Numbered from the stretch's first letter, positions 1 to 13,581 are shown. The stretch is DNA of 64,000 bases from Blastocystis sp. Blastoise (GCA_039096225.1 JBBPEB010000014.1:1995501-2059500), one strand, 5' to 3'. Notes: generated from the letters alone by a model not told the origin. A program made the numbers and translations.

Positions 1-658
1 ATAATATGATGATGCTTCAGGAAAAAGAATGACAGAGGTAATGTCATCAATAAAAATTTGTGGTTGTTATTTTATAACAGAAATAGTTTCTAGAACTAGG
101 CTAATCTAATATATGAGTAAGATTTAATAACTGTATCTAATTTAAAGTATCTATTTTTTTAAATGAGAAGTAGAGGGGCTTTTTTGGTTTTGAAAGCAAA
201 AAAAAGACGAAGAGTTGACTACAAACATTACAATCAAAAATAGGCACAAATAATCATATATAATAGAATATTACGACCCATGATTAATATAAATAAACTT
301 TATACAAACAACGAACACGAAAAATATAAAGAAAAATGAAAACCGTATTTAATGAACATTAAAAACATAACAAAATAATGACATTTTTTAAAAACGACAA
401 TTTACACGGGAATAGCCCCAAAAGAGGAGAAAAAGATTCAATCCTTTTTGTGTTTTCAATGGTTTTATATAAAAAAATTATATTTATAAGGTTCATTAAA
501 AATATTCATTCATTTTTATGACATTGTACCCTGTTGCCTATAAACGGACGCTTAGGTTCTATAAACGAATTGAACGTTTCACAAAAGATTATTGTATATC
601 ATCACAAATATTTTTGAATTAGTTTTAATTTTATTAATTTAATATTTGAATTTCTTGT
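1..658. other. AT-rich upstream region, no gene seen
   Basis: AT-rich non-coding sequence before the first recognisable exon of the Myb gene. No open frame with recognisable content and no clear RNA gene is seen. It probably holds the promoter and 5' leader of the downstream gene, and an extra upstream exon cannot be excluded. Confidence 0.5.
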
Positions 659-996
659 ATGCCTTATATCTATATATCATCTTTAGCACTCAAAGAATAT
701 AATAATGTCAAAAAGAAGTGGTTACCTGATGAGATTTGTCGGTTGCGAAGAGCTGTTTTTCTTTTTGGGAAGAGTCAAATCAAAGCTATTTCAAGATGTA
801 TCTATTTTTTAAAAAGTTTTAAATTTATTTTTAAATTTTTTTTTACTTCAGTTTTCTTAGTTCTGTTTTTATTGCTATTATTGATATTTATCAATTTATT
901 TATTATTATATATATTTCAGATGTTCGAACGAGATCAGAAAGTGCCTGTATAAGTAGACTTAAAAGCATTATCACTGGTCAAGTTATAACAGTATT

Positions 997-1091
<95 letters not shown>

Positions 1092-1146
1092 TAATAATTT
1101 TTCATTAAATAAATTTTTCAATGTATTTTATATATTATTATTTCCT

Positions 1147-1187
<41 letters not shown>

Positions 1188-1631
1188 AGCAATTTACATC
1201 AAAAGATGATAAAAAGATATTAGTATTATATAAAATATTTGCATCTAAGCACGATCGAAATATTTGGAAAACTATTGAGAAATATATGCCAGGTAGAAGT
1301 GCTAAACAAATAAAAGAACGTTTTAAAAATCATCTTGCTGTCTCTTCAGCGTATATATATAATTATATTTAAAATAATTATGTTTTAATAATTATTTTTT
1401 CTATTTTCTCTTCTTCATTATAATTATTCTTTTTTTATAATATTATAATATATTAATTATATTTATATAATATATCTATTCGTTTATTATTCTATTTGTT
1501 ATTTATATATATAGAGATTGGACACAAGAAGAATTATGCTACATATATAGATTAAAACGAACTGCTACTTTCTCTAAAATTGCACGAGTATCTATTATAC
1601 TTATTATTATATTTTTTATTGAATTATTATC

Positions 1632-1663
<32 letters not shown>

Positions 1664-3644
1664 GTCACTCGGTCGATCTCCTCATGACGTCAAACGAATC
1701 TTTCATCGAATTCGAAATGTATATAATTATTATTACTCCTCCTCTTCTTTCTATCCTTTTATCTATATAGATGGTCCCTGAAGGAGTATTTGATATTCAT
1801 CCCTATATTCCTCTTTCTCTCAAATTCCAGCAGTCTCATAGACGTCAATCAAATCCTGTGAAAAGACCTGATTTGATATGCTCTACAACGACACTTCGAG
1901 ATTTATCACCTTCTCCTGATCTTCTTTGTCCTGTTCCAAACTCTAAATATGCAGTATTCAATTCTATGGATAATCTTCAAAAAAATATGCAAAATCCTCT
2001 TTTCTATCCCTATCTCCCTCAAATGCCTCCTGAAATACCAGTAGAACCTATGTCAAATACTAGATCCTATCCTCTTCTAGATACATATATTAGTAATAAT
2101 AATAATAATAATAATTCTCAAGAAGAATCCATTTCTTCAGTACCTATTCCTTCTCTAAATACTCAACATAATCAAAAAGATCTCAATGCTTCCTCTATTA
2201 TATCTTCTAAAACATCCTTTGAACCACCTATTCCGCCTCCTATTGCTAATATTCATATGCAGAATAACCAAAAAACTTCAGAACATGAAATTTCTACGGG
2301 TGACACATGTCCTGTCATCTCTTCACAATCTCCTCTTCCTCTTCCTCTTTCTAATAAGAATATTAAAAATAATAAGAATATTAAAAATAATAAGAAGAAT
2401 AATAATAAGAATCTTAAGAATAGTACTAAATCAAAAATATCAAAACGAGAACCAGTGCAAAATCTACCTGATTCATCGACATCGAATAATAATAATTTGG
2501 TTAATAATAATAAAACGGTACTATCTACAAATATGAGTGAACAAGATATTCCTAGAGTGATATCTTCAATTACCAAGAAGTCAAATAGGTCATCAAAACT
2601 TGTTGAATCTACTTCAGAATCTGAGAAATCTTCTTATTCTGATGAAAATATTCCTTTCACTGCAGAACCTCGTACCAATAATATAATGCCTAACAACTCT
2701 TCGAACTATATATATACTACTACTCATGATTCTATTCCTAATCCATCTATATCTTCTACTCATCCTCATCCTCTATCTTCTTCTACTTCTTCTATTCTTC
2801 CTCCTCCTACCTATCCTATCTCTATTGATACTACAGAAATATCTAAAGATATAAATATACCACTTAATAAAATAGATCCTGCTACTTCAATACCCTTTAA
2901 AAATATAGATAAGAAATCTAGTACTATATCCTCATCTTCGTCACAAATAAATCATGTCATCTCCCCTCTTGACAATCAGTCTATCTTCACTATACCTACA
3001 CACTATAGGTCTACAGAGAATAGTCAATATACTCCTATTTCTTATAATCAAAAATCAACTTGTGAACCTGTAGCGATCAATAATAATTCTTCTTCTGAAT
3101 ATATATTATCAGCTAATAAAGAAATTGAACAGACATCGTCTATAGCAAATAGTATTCAACCTATAAAGAAATCTTCTTCATCAAAAATGAAACCATCATG
3201 TCCTTCTAACAATAATTTATCTAAGAAATCAACAGTAACAAAGAAACTAATTATAAAAGATAAACAGAAACCCAAGAGTAAGAAAGGAAAAACTATCAAA
3301 ATAAAGATTAATCATACAAATGAATCCATTCAAGATATTCCAGATATTATTGAAACATCTAATAAATGTGTATTAACTCTGCCCGAATCATCTTCTACTT
3401 CTATTTCAAAATCATATCCTGAACAACTTATCCTTTCGGATGGTACTATATATATTAAAAAAACAACATCTTCAAATATAATACCAACATCTATAGTTAA
3501 AGAAAAACAAAATACAAATTATTATTCTACAATATCAAAAGAAAGTCCAACTCGTAATTCGACGGTGGCTTCGTCATATAGTGCTTCATCTACTAAACAA
3601 CCCATTCATCATATTAATGAAGAAAATCCGAAAGTGCCAACAAT

Positions 3645-3721
<77 letters not shown>

Positions 3722-5127
3722 TTTCTTCATCATATACATTAAAACATCAAAATACATATCCTATTCAATATGAAACTTCTTCATCTTCTATTTCTTCTCT
3801 ATATTTTGATTCTTCTTCTTCTTCCTCTTCTCCTATTATACCACGAGAATCATTAAAACGAAAGTATTCATTTTCTCTTCCACCTCCTGAAATTCAAGCG
3901 AAGAACAAGAAAATTGCTCCCTTTTCTAAAAAGGCTATTTCACAAAATCCAAGTCCATCGAATTCTTTCTGTGTAGATAATATAGCTCCTTCTACTATAT
4001 ATACTCCTTCTTCTTTCTCCTTCTCTTCTCAACCTTCTTATTCTCCAGGTATTTATCCTTCTTCTACTCCTCTTCCTCCTCGACCTGTTCCTTACTCTGT
4101 ACCCTCTCTCCCTCAAGGAACACTCTCCAAACCCGCGGAAATCTCTGTAACTCATAATTCACCCAGTGTGACTCACTCCTCTCTAAATCCTACAATGAAT
4201 AAATTAATTTCTCCTTCCTATCCTATTACTTATAATAACACAATATTTCCCTCTCAACAAGTTGGACATCCCTCTATTCTCTCTAGACAAACAATCAATT
4301 CTAATACTTTTTTACCTTCACAAACCTCTTCTGTATCTTCTTCTCCTTATGATGTATATACATCTATACCTATTTCTCAATATACATCCATCGATATGGA
4401 TTCAGCTCATCATCCAATTCAACCTACATATATTACGGAATCCATCCCAAGAAATACGAATTCCATACCCTATAATGTCATGAATCCTTATGCTATTCAA
4501 GCTTCTATAGAGAATAATACAAACACTTATACTATTCCTCCTCCTCCTCCTCTTCCTCTTCCTGATAATACGTCTCCTTTAAATACACCTGTCTACTATT
4601 CTTACAATTCTTCTTATTCTTCTAGAGGTACGCAGAATGTATCTACGAATACTTCGTCATCTTCTAAACCTACTATCGTTTATATTGTACAATATCCATC
4701 AAATGAAACTACATCAAATTCACAATTAGTAGAATCTAAATATACTATAGTAGATCCTATAGAGAAACAGAGAGATATGAATGAGACTCTTAATTATGCA
4801 CAAACACTTGTTAATATGTCGATGAACAGAACACCTATACAATCAACATCAGAAAAGACTATAATACAACCCTCTATAGAACATCCTTATGATGGCGCTA
4901 TTTCAAATGGAGGGAATAATTGTATATTTAATATGCAACAGAGTTCTCATATCTCTGAGAAAACACAAATTACAAAACCAAATCATTCCTTTAATTCTAC
5001 TATTTCAACTACTCCCAACACTCAACTCTATTCAGATCGTGCTGAGCATGGCTTAGATTTATTAGCTAGTGCTATTTATGAAGTTGAAAATCGGGATAAA
5101 ATGAAGAAAAATAATCATTATTCTTAG
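659..5127 (+). CDS. Three-repeat Myb/SANT DNA-binding protein with long Asn/Ser/Pro-rich tail
   Basis: Probable nuclear DNA-binding protein. Six exons join in frame: 659-797, 921-991 (or ending at 982), 1187-1350, 1515-1587, 1665-1718 and 1771-5127, giving about 1,285 aa. The N-terminal ~170 residues hold three Myb/SANT-like repeats. Repeat 1 starts at KKWLPDEICRLRRAV and runs on into exon 2. Repeat 2 (exon 3) has the classic ending PGRSAKQIKERFKNHL, with a Trp in NIWKTIEKYMP. Repeat 3 starts DWTQEELCYIYRLKR and ends GRSPHDVKRIFHRIRN. The remaining ~1,110 residues are low complexity: Ser, Asn, Pro and Thr runs, an Asn homopolymer encoded by (AAT)n near 3650-3720, and basic Lys-rich patches near 2350-2440 and 3240-3310. 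The tail has no recognisable domain and may be a disordered activation or interaction region. Myb class (transcription factor, snRNA activator or telomere-binding) cannot be told. The start at 659 is the only upstream ATG in frame with repeat 1, but an earlier exon is possible. Confidence 0.8.
995..1092. repeat. (TTTA)n microsatellite inside Myb-gene intron 2
   Basis: About 24 uninterrupted TTTA units directly follow the proposed donor of intron 2. They are followed by a (TA)n run at about 1149-1180 just before the tatag acceptor, so the intron is almost entirely simple repeat. Confidence 0.95.
3651..3720 (+). repeat. (AAT)n coding trinucleotide tract (poly-Asn)
   Basis: An uninterrupted AAT run of about 23 units within the last exon of the Myb gene, read as Asn. 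Shorter AAT/Asn runs occur at about 2093-2115 and 2396-2408. Such tracts are common in AT-rich protist genomes and are likely length-variable. Confidence 0.95.
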
Positions 5128-7251
5128 AAAGATCATATATATATAGATCATATATATATATATATTGATATTTATAGTCTCTTTGTATTTTATGATCTAA
5201 AATCTATTTTGATCTTATTTTTGTTTATAATGTTTATATATATATATATATATATATATTCTTCCTTAGTTGTATCTTTTTTTATATACTATTTTCTGTA
5301 TAACAATAATTTATTCATATATTTTTTTATATATTCTTAATCTTTTGGGTTTTATATGGATATTTATATCATTTCTTACTATTTAATATAGACAAATAAC
5401 TGTCACTCTTAGTATACTACGAATGCTCTCCTATTATATATCAAACTATATGTATTTATATTTATTTGTTTTTATTCTATTTTATACTTTATTAGGTATT
5501 TATAATATTCAATTCAATGAATATTTAATTATTTTTTTTTTTTTATTTTTATTTATATTCAAATCTTACTTTTATTTTTCTTATTTTATTTATTAGCATT
5601 TTATTAATCAACGTTTTACATTTGTACAATTGATAATTAAAGTTTTATTCTCTTTTATTTTATTAACAAAAAAAATTACATAGATATATATTTATTTTAT
5701 TATTATCAAATCATTTATCATCATATTTTTATGTATATAATGTATACTCTTTATTCATCTATATACATATTTTGGGTTATTTTATAATTTTCTTCTTTTC
5801 TTTTTCTTTTATTTTTTCTTTTATTTTTTTATTATCCTTTTATTTTTAAAACAAAATCATTATTTTAATTTAATTTCAATCCTATTCATTATTATTCTTT
5901 TTAATATTTATATTAAAAAATTCTATAAATATATTTTTTTTTATTGTTGCAATCATATTGTGATGCTGTGTATCATATTTTTATGACATATATATTTAGT
6001 AATACTGTTGATAATACTTATATTATACTATATATTTTTTTCTTGTACGCTTATATATTCGTCATAATAATAGGGTTATCTTCTATTTTCTATTAGAGAT
6101 ATATATTAATACGTATATATGTTTATCGCGTAGAAGATTAAATGTTTATTTTTATTTTATTTGGGTTTTTATTTATTTTAATAGTTTTTAAACTTCTGGG
6201 ATTATTAATCATAATATTTATTTATATTTATTGTATATATTTTTATATTTGTAGATTATTATAGTATTATCTATATTTTGTATTATATCCTATCATCTTT
6301 TTGATTATCTATTTTATATACAATAAAGTTTTATATATATTTATTTATATCGTATAAATATTTATATCATGTTTATTGTACTTTATAGATAAATCGATTT
6401 AAATCTTTTTTTTTCAATCCTTGTACTATATTTACCAGTAATGGATATCTATATATTACTTCATATTTATTTTCTTTTGTTCCTTATTTATCATTATTTT
6501 TTTTTTATTTAAATTTTTATTTTAAAATTTCTTTTTTATAAATAACAATATTTTTATCATATACTATTCCTCTATTTTTAACTATTCTTTTTCTTGCAAT
6601 TGTACTCTTTATTAATTAGCTGTTGTATATGTTTTGAGTCTATACTATAGATTATCTGCTTCTTTTATAATTAAATATATTAGTTGCTTTTTTTTAACTC
6701 GAACAATTTCATACAATCAATTCCATTGTCTATTCGACTCTTTTTTTTTTGTTTATTCTCATTATAAATTTTATATATACAAATCATTTATGGTAGTATA
6801 TTATAATATATTTTATTCAATTATTATTATTCTTTATTCTTTATGTACTATAAAACTACTTAATACATGCGACTTGGATTTTCAAAAACGCTTTTTATAT
6901 GTATATTTTAATTTATCAAAAATATCATCATAGATTAGTATTATTGTAATACAACTGAATATCATGAAAAGATATATAAATATTTCTTACATTTTCTTTA
7001 ACTATATTCACTATAAGACATTTTTGAGCTTTTAACAAATATGATTGGCTATCTATGATTATTAGTCCAATCAATTTGTTTAAAATGACAAAACTGTCCG
7101 TAGTGATTATCATTTTGTGATATTTTTTTACAAACGTCATCTATTTTATATATATATTTATTGTGTTTTTGTTCCATTTAAAGCATATTTAATGTTTGGT
7201 GTATATCTTAAAAATGTACAATATTTTTTCTTCTCATCACTCAACAACTAT
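5128..7251. other. AT-rich intergenic, no gene seen
   Basis: Follows the Myb stop codon. It holds T-rich and (TA)n runs, for example near 5240-5260. Open frames here are short, rich in Tyr/Ile/Phe/Leu and unlike any family I recognise. It ends at the left terminal inverted repeat of the CACTA-like element. Confidence 0.6.
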
Positions 7252-7697
7252 CACTGGTGGGCAGCTTTTTCCCTTTTATACCAGGTTCCCCATAAATTTA
7301 TACCAAAATTACGAAAAAATCGGTCTTTAATTTTTTTTATACCGACGAAAGTAATTTATACCACAAAAATAAAAATAAACTTGGTATAATGTTGTGTAGA
7401 CACTCATATAAATTCGTTGTTTTATATTTATATATTTATATCTAAGAAATTGATAGTAAGATGTTTTATTTGTATATTAACTGATAATTTAAGACTTTCT
7501 ATAACATATTCAAGAAATTATCCACAATATCTAGGACAATCATTTTTAATTTTGTTCGGCAATTTGCTTAATTGAATTATTCACGTATACTAACGAATTC
7601 ACAGACTCGAAAGAACATAGAATTGAATATGAATTATGATAAAGTTGCCATTCTTATGAATGTCAGAAAATTGTCACTGGCGGACCATTTTCTTGTC

Positions 7698-7717
7698 CAG
7701 GGTTAGGGTTAGGGTTT
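7698..7717 (+). repeat. Short interstitial TTAGGG-type repeat
   Basis: About three units of GGGTTA in tandem, lying next to the sequence CACTGGCGGACCAT (7675-7688), which resembles the CACTA-element terminus. It matches the common eukaryotic telomere repeat but is too short to prove a telomeric origin. Confidence 0.5.
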
Positions 7718-8654
7718 GAGTTCAGTTTAAGACAAAAAAAGAAAAAAATCGGTCGAAAAAAAGTCTTTAACTAACAAAAGAAAAAATGTATAAAAAAAAT
7801 TTATTTCTTTAAAAAATCAAAAATTTATTTTTAAGCTTATCCAGCTTTGTTGATTGCTTTTCATTTTTTTTCAAGCATCAACTATCTCAGGAAGTCTGTG
7901 AATCTTTATACTAGTAAATATTTTATAATTATTTTATATACAAATACTTAATCAGTAATTATGTTATCGTTTATTTATTTTTAGAACATATAGGTGTCAC
8001 CAACAGTTTCAAGCCTTCACTTTAGTCACGCAGATCTCTTCAAAAGTATATAAATATAAAATATAATAATTTTGTCTAATTTCTATTTTATTTATTTAGG
8101 TTATAATTGAATGAGATCATTCAATTTGGTTGAATGGTAGTAATGGATGGTTTCAAATCAAAAAAATTTCAAAACAAATCAAAAAGGAGAGAATGGGAGA
8201 CATTCATTTTTGTATATATTTATTATTATTTATTTTTTTATTTATTTTTACTTTATTCACTATCTATATTACTCTAGGGTTATTATTGAGTCTTGAAAGA
8301 GTTGCTTAATTGAAAATAAATTCTTTCTTTTTAATTTTTAGGTATATATAAATATTTTTATTATTAGTTTTGTATTTTTATAATATTCTATTTTCTTATT
8401 TTAGATGTAAATTGAATTATAATATATTGGAGAATATTGTTTTATATATTTATTTTATTTTAGATTTATTTATTCACATGTTTATATAGATTTGAATGTA
8501 TAAAAATTTATATTTTTTATTACTCTATATATTTATAAATTATTTATTATCATTATTATTATATATATATTTTTTATATATTCATTCTATTTATTATTTA
8601 TATAGTATCATTTGATTAATTGAACAATTATATCAAAGTTCATTATAGAAAATT

Positions 8655-8795
8655 ATTGTATATATATATATATATATATATTATTATATATTATTATATA
8701 TATATTATATATATATATATATATTATTATATATATATATATTATTATATATATATATTATTATATATATATATTATTATATATATATATTATTA
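8655..8795. repeat. (TA)n / ATTAT-type simple repeat cluster
   Basis: Interleaved (TA)n and TATTATATATA units inside the CACTA-like element. Similar shorter clusters lie at about 9080-9170 and 10075-10110. No coding or RNA feature is seen in it. Confidence 0.9.
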
Positions 8796-10071
8796 AGAAT
8801 ATTTCTCAATTTTTTCAATATATTTTTAAATTATTAAAATGATTTTGTATTATATATATAGGCATCTAATACTATTTGAATACTGAGAATTAATCAGCAT
8901 AAAGATAGAACATAGGTTATTACTACTTGCTTTCATTATAATATGGTATATATATATTATATATTGTAGTATTTATTATATATCTATGTCAATAGCAGAA
9001 TAAAATATTTAGAATTAAAGAAAACAGTTATTATTATATTGATTATGACGAATCTTAAATGATTTATATATATAATTATGTATATATATATTATTATATA
9101 TATTATTATATATAATGTTTTCTATATACATATATTATTATTATATTGTTTATTATATATATATATATATAGTTTTTCAGTATAATAGAAACTAGACAAT
9201 TGAATAAATTCTTATAGGGAAAAATATAGAAAAGTTTATTCCTTTTAATAAAAGGATTTGGAAAATTAGTATATTAATAATTTTGTTTATATGGATTAAT
9301 CTCGATTATATATTTATATATATATCTTTATTTATATGCATTTTAATGTTATTATTGTAAAAAAATAGTTATATATATATTATTATATTATTATATATAA
9401 TTATATTATTATTATCTTTATTATTACTATTTTTATTTCATAGATATATATGAATATAGATATAGATAGACTTCTCTCGATTGTAATAAGAATGGGTTAG
9501 TGTCAAGAGAGTCTCACTATTTATTGCGAGTTCAGTTTATTTGGAATTATATCAAGTTAAACATATTATTATAAAAGTATATATTTAATTATAATATTTC
9601 CAAATAAATATATTATTATATGTATCTATTATATATAGTTTAGTATCATGAAAAGAAAGTGGTAGAGAAGTTACTATGAACCCTCAAAAATGTCTTTTCT
9701 TTTGGTTAATCTGTTTTATATGGTTTAACATACTATTATGTATATTATTAAATATATATTACTGTTATTACACTTTATATATAACATTATATATTACTAT
9801 ATATTATAAATTCATTTTAGCTTTCTCTATCTATAGTTATATATGTATTAAATCAACAAGGTGATATTATATATATGTTTTGAATATTGTGCTTGTTATG
9901 ATATGAATAAAATATAAAATAAGAATTCGAGATTATTCATATAAGTATATATATTAAAATTACTATGTATTTATTAATTTATATTATAATATATATATAG
10001 TTAAATATATTTATGATTCTTCTTTAGTAGAGAATCACAGTTTACATAAAGTATATATTATGTATATACAA

Positions 10072-10113
<42 letters not shown>

Positions 10114-10599
10114 TTTAGCTACTATTCTATATGTATTTGTCTATATTTATTTTTATATAAACATATATAGTGTAAGAATACATTATTCTTTCTTGAGTAC
10201 TCAATGAAATTTATGTTATTTGTTTCTGGTACTACTATCTCTCCTATAGTATATAATGTTATTATTATTATATCATTTTTTATATTTATATGTATATATT
10301 ATTATACATAAAACTATATATATATATACATATATGTTATTATATACGTTTAACAAACAATTTAGAATACTATATCTATTATATCTATTTATAAATAGAT
10401 CATTTTTCCGTGATTCTTCTTATACTTTTACCTTTAGAATTAATATACTTAAGTAGAAAATAAATGCCTTAAAATGAGATTAATTACTCTTAATTATTGA
10501 ATTCTTCAACTAATTAATATATACATATATAATAAAAAGAATAGATAGAAATGAAGACTAATGAAATGAGAGAGTTTTATTTATATAGAGGAATGTGTT

Positions 10600-10925
10600 G
10601 AATGTTTCAGTATATATATATTCATTTATTTATATTTATTTATATCTATTTAAATATATTTATACTTATTTATATCTATATATATCTATTTATATCTATT
10701 TATATCTATTTATATCTATTTATATTTATTTATATCTATTTATATTTATTTATATCTATTTAAATATATTTATATTTAATTATATCTGTTTATATTTATT
10801 TATATTTATTTATATTTATTTATATATCTGTTTATATTTATTTATATTTATTTATATATCTGTTTATATCTATTGTATATATATTTTTATCTATTTATAT
10901 CTGCTTAAATATATTTATATAGATT
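10600..10925. repeat. 10-bp minisatellite (TATCTATTTA-type)
   Basis: About 320 bp of imperfect tandem units of roughly 10 bp (TATATCTATT and TATATTTATT variants). The long open frame across it, reading Tyr/Ile/Leu repeats, is a by-product of the repeat and is not a gene. Confidence 0.9.
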
Positions 10926-12674
10926 AAATAGATATATAATTATTGTAATTCTTTTCTCTACTACTATTACTCTTTCTCTTAATCAGTATTCTATTTTAAA
11001 AAGATAATATATACAATGGAGAATGAACAATATATACGTATATGTACATATAGGTTATATACATGGATTATATATATATAGGTTATATAATAAATGTTTT
11101 ATATATATATAAATCTATCCTAAATTAAAATAATCAACTAGTATTTATTAACTCATTCTTATTATAAGTAATTATATTATATTGTTGTTTTTATATTTAC
11201 TTTTTATTATATATATATATTTTATTATTATAATATTAATAAATTATTTTATTTATTCTCTTTGTATAATATATAATAGTTATTAATCTTTTAGTTTTTA
11301 ATATGATTTTAAGTGAAAACAATTGAAAATAAAGCTTATATATATATTTATAATATTTTTAGAAAATATTTTTATTTATTGAAAATAACCTTAAAACCAT
11401 TTAATTAAGCTTTTTAAAAGCTAATTTTACACTTATTCATCTCTACAAGTGTATTGCTATTAAAAGAAAACATAAATATAATAAAATATTTTATCTCAAT
11501 ATTTGTTAATCAGTTTGATAAAAGTTCATTATTTGTATATATTTTGACTCAAAACGACTCACTGACAATCAATCAACACTATAACGTCAATAAAGCTCAT
11601 AAGTAAAACAAATATGAAAGTAATTGCCTTCAAGAATGGAAGTTTTTTACACCAGTAACCTTAAAACCATTGTCAGAGTACAATTTATATATTTATAAAC
11701 AACCATATTACACAAGCATTAATATATACATTTTTCTTAACTTCAAAGTGAAGTTTTACTAAAAATATTACAGAGTCGAAATAACCCCTGGATTTTAGTA
11801 CTTTTCTTATATATAAAAAAATTCATACAAATTCATATTCAGGGCCATGCTTATTCTTTTTTCAAGAAAACACTTACAAAAATCTTTATATTTATTAATA
11901 TTTATAAAGTTGGTTGTTTTCTTTAAAATGGTATTTTTTTTTCATTCCCTATATATCTATTATTCTATAGCTTGTATATATAACTCAAATTATTCAAAAA
12001 TAAGCACAGATTCTCTTCGTGATTATAAATATAGCTTCTTCTATAACGATCAGCTGACCAGAAATAACTTGATTTCAAAGGTAACCTCTCTTGTTGTTCT
12101 GCTTCAAGGAAATGCGATTCTCCATGAGCTCTTAAACTGTATGTATTTATTTATCCTTTTATTTATTACATTTCTATAATTATATTTTTATAGGTTCCTT
12201 ATATGAGTAGAAAACAAAGTCCCTCGGTCAAAATTAAATAATAGTTTTTTATATTTTACTTTATTTAATTGTTTATTCTTTTATTTTTTTGTATTTTGTT
12301 ATTTTTATTGTTTTTTATGCTTAAACAACTAAAATATGTATTAAAAGAAGACAAAGAAATAATGTGTTTAAAACAGTCTAAAATAATCCTAATGAAAGTC
12401 TAAAATGTAAAATAGATGTTGTTATGGACATTTTTATCTTATATATATCAACAGTAAATACAACCACTGTCATTATGGAATACCAAAAAAAAACATTAAA
12501 AATAAGTCGTAGTCATAAAAAGATACATGGCCCGTCACTATAGGAATACAAAACCCACCATAAGTTTATACCAGGAAAAGTCCTGTATATACCAGAAAAT
12601 CACTTTTTTTATACCAAAAAACAGCTAGGGTGCATACCAGAATTTTCACGATTTTAAAAAGCTGCCCACCAGTG

Positions 12675-13270
12675 TATTAGTATATAAATGAATAATTCAA
12701 GTATTATCACATATAAATTAAATAACATCAATGATCTTGAAGAGAATAAAATATATATATATACATAGTCTAATATATATATATATAAGACTTTCATAGA
12801 TGAATTATTTTAATATTTGAGTTTTTATACCAGTTTGTTCTTTTAATAGATATATAGATGTTATTCTTTTTATATAATAAAATATAAACTTTATAAACTT
12901 GCATTAGTAAATAGATAATTTTAAAAAATACAAATATAAAACCATCTCTTTCAAAAAAAAATAATGATATCTATTAGTTATTATATACCCATAAAAACAA
13001 TAAGATATAAGACATAAACTGATTAAAGTGATGAATGATATATTTGATATACATATAAAGAATAAAATATTTCAAGTCATTATCAAATGAAATATCTCAT
13101 AATTAAATATATAAATAAAACAAAAAACCATACAATAAAATAATATACACAGGAAAATAATTAAAAACATAAAATTGAGACCAATCATATAAATATCACA
13201 TATATCACATCAATTCTAAGAAATTATATCAATAGAATAAATAAATATACAGTGAACCAAACGAGATCAT
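12675..13270. other. AT-rich intergenic, no gene seen
   Basis: Sequence between the CACTA-like element and the 3' end of the EF-hand gene. It is A-rich with no recognisable coding content, and part of it is probably the 3' untranslated region of the EF-hand gene. Confidence 0.5.
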
Positions 13271-13581
13271 TTATTCATTTGTATCAAAGAGATCACTAAT
13301 AAAGACTAAGAATTCTGAGAATGTGATATTTCCACTATTATCAATATCAACTTCATTAAAAGCTTCTAACGATTGATTATCATCTACATCAGCACCTAAG
13401 CTTTTCAATAAGATTTTAAATTCTTTGAAATCAATTGTATTGCTGTTATCCCCATCAAGACGTCTGAATGCTAAATAAGTTTTATCAATCTAAAAAATAA
13501 TTAATGAATAAAGAAATGTAAGAATAATTTTTATAAACATAAGACACATACAACACTAAGAGGTAAGTTTATAACACCCAT
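13271..13581 (-). CDS. Small calmodulin-like protein with two EF-hands
   Basis: A probable calcium sensor of 82 aa. Exon 1 (13581-13552) encodes only MGVINLPLSV. Exon 2 (13489-13271) carries the rest, after an intron with a GTATGT donor and a TTTTTTAG acceptor. Two canonical 12-residue EF loops are visible: DGDNSNTIDFKE and DIDNSGNITFSE. Both have Asp at positions 1 and 3, Ser at 5, Ile at 8 and Glu at 12, so both should bind calcium. The protein ends FLVFISDLFDTNE. It matches one calmodulin or S100-like lobe rather than a four-hand calmodulin. The 30-nt first exon is short but carries a good ATG and keeps phase 0. The target is unknown. It is the nearest neighbour downstream of the RINT1-like gene on the same strand, about 580 bp away. 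Confidence 0.8.

Larger units (their letters stand above)
7252..12674. mobile_element. CACTA/EnSpm-like DNA transposon (5.4 kb) bounded by 19-bp inverted repeats
   Basis: Perfect terminal inverted repeats CACTGGTGGGCAGCTTTTT lie at 7252-7270 and, inverted, at 12656-12674. Both sides are flanked by TAT (7249-7251 and 12675-12677), a 3-bp target duplication. A CACTR start plus a 3-bp duplication is the signature of the CACTA/EnSpm superfamily. Just inside both ends the motif TATACC(A/G) recurs in the same strand orientation (several copies at about 7280-7370 and 12570-12640), as expected of subterminal transposase-binding repeats. The interior is AT-rich and I find no intact transposase; a frame at 11847-12179 is not convincingly coding. 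The element is probably non-autonomous or decayed, and younger insertions may have enlarged it. Confidence 0.7.

Noticed and set aside
659-1108. 149-aa open frame running into a Leu-Phe-Ile repeat
   Set aside because: Only its first 139 nt are exon; the rest is intron, including the (TTTA)n tract. The true protein splices on to 921 and 1187.
10595-10927. 110-aa Tyr/Ile/Leu frame
   Set aside because: It is the translation of a 10-bp minisatellite, with no independent coding evidence.
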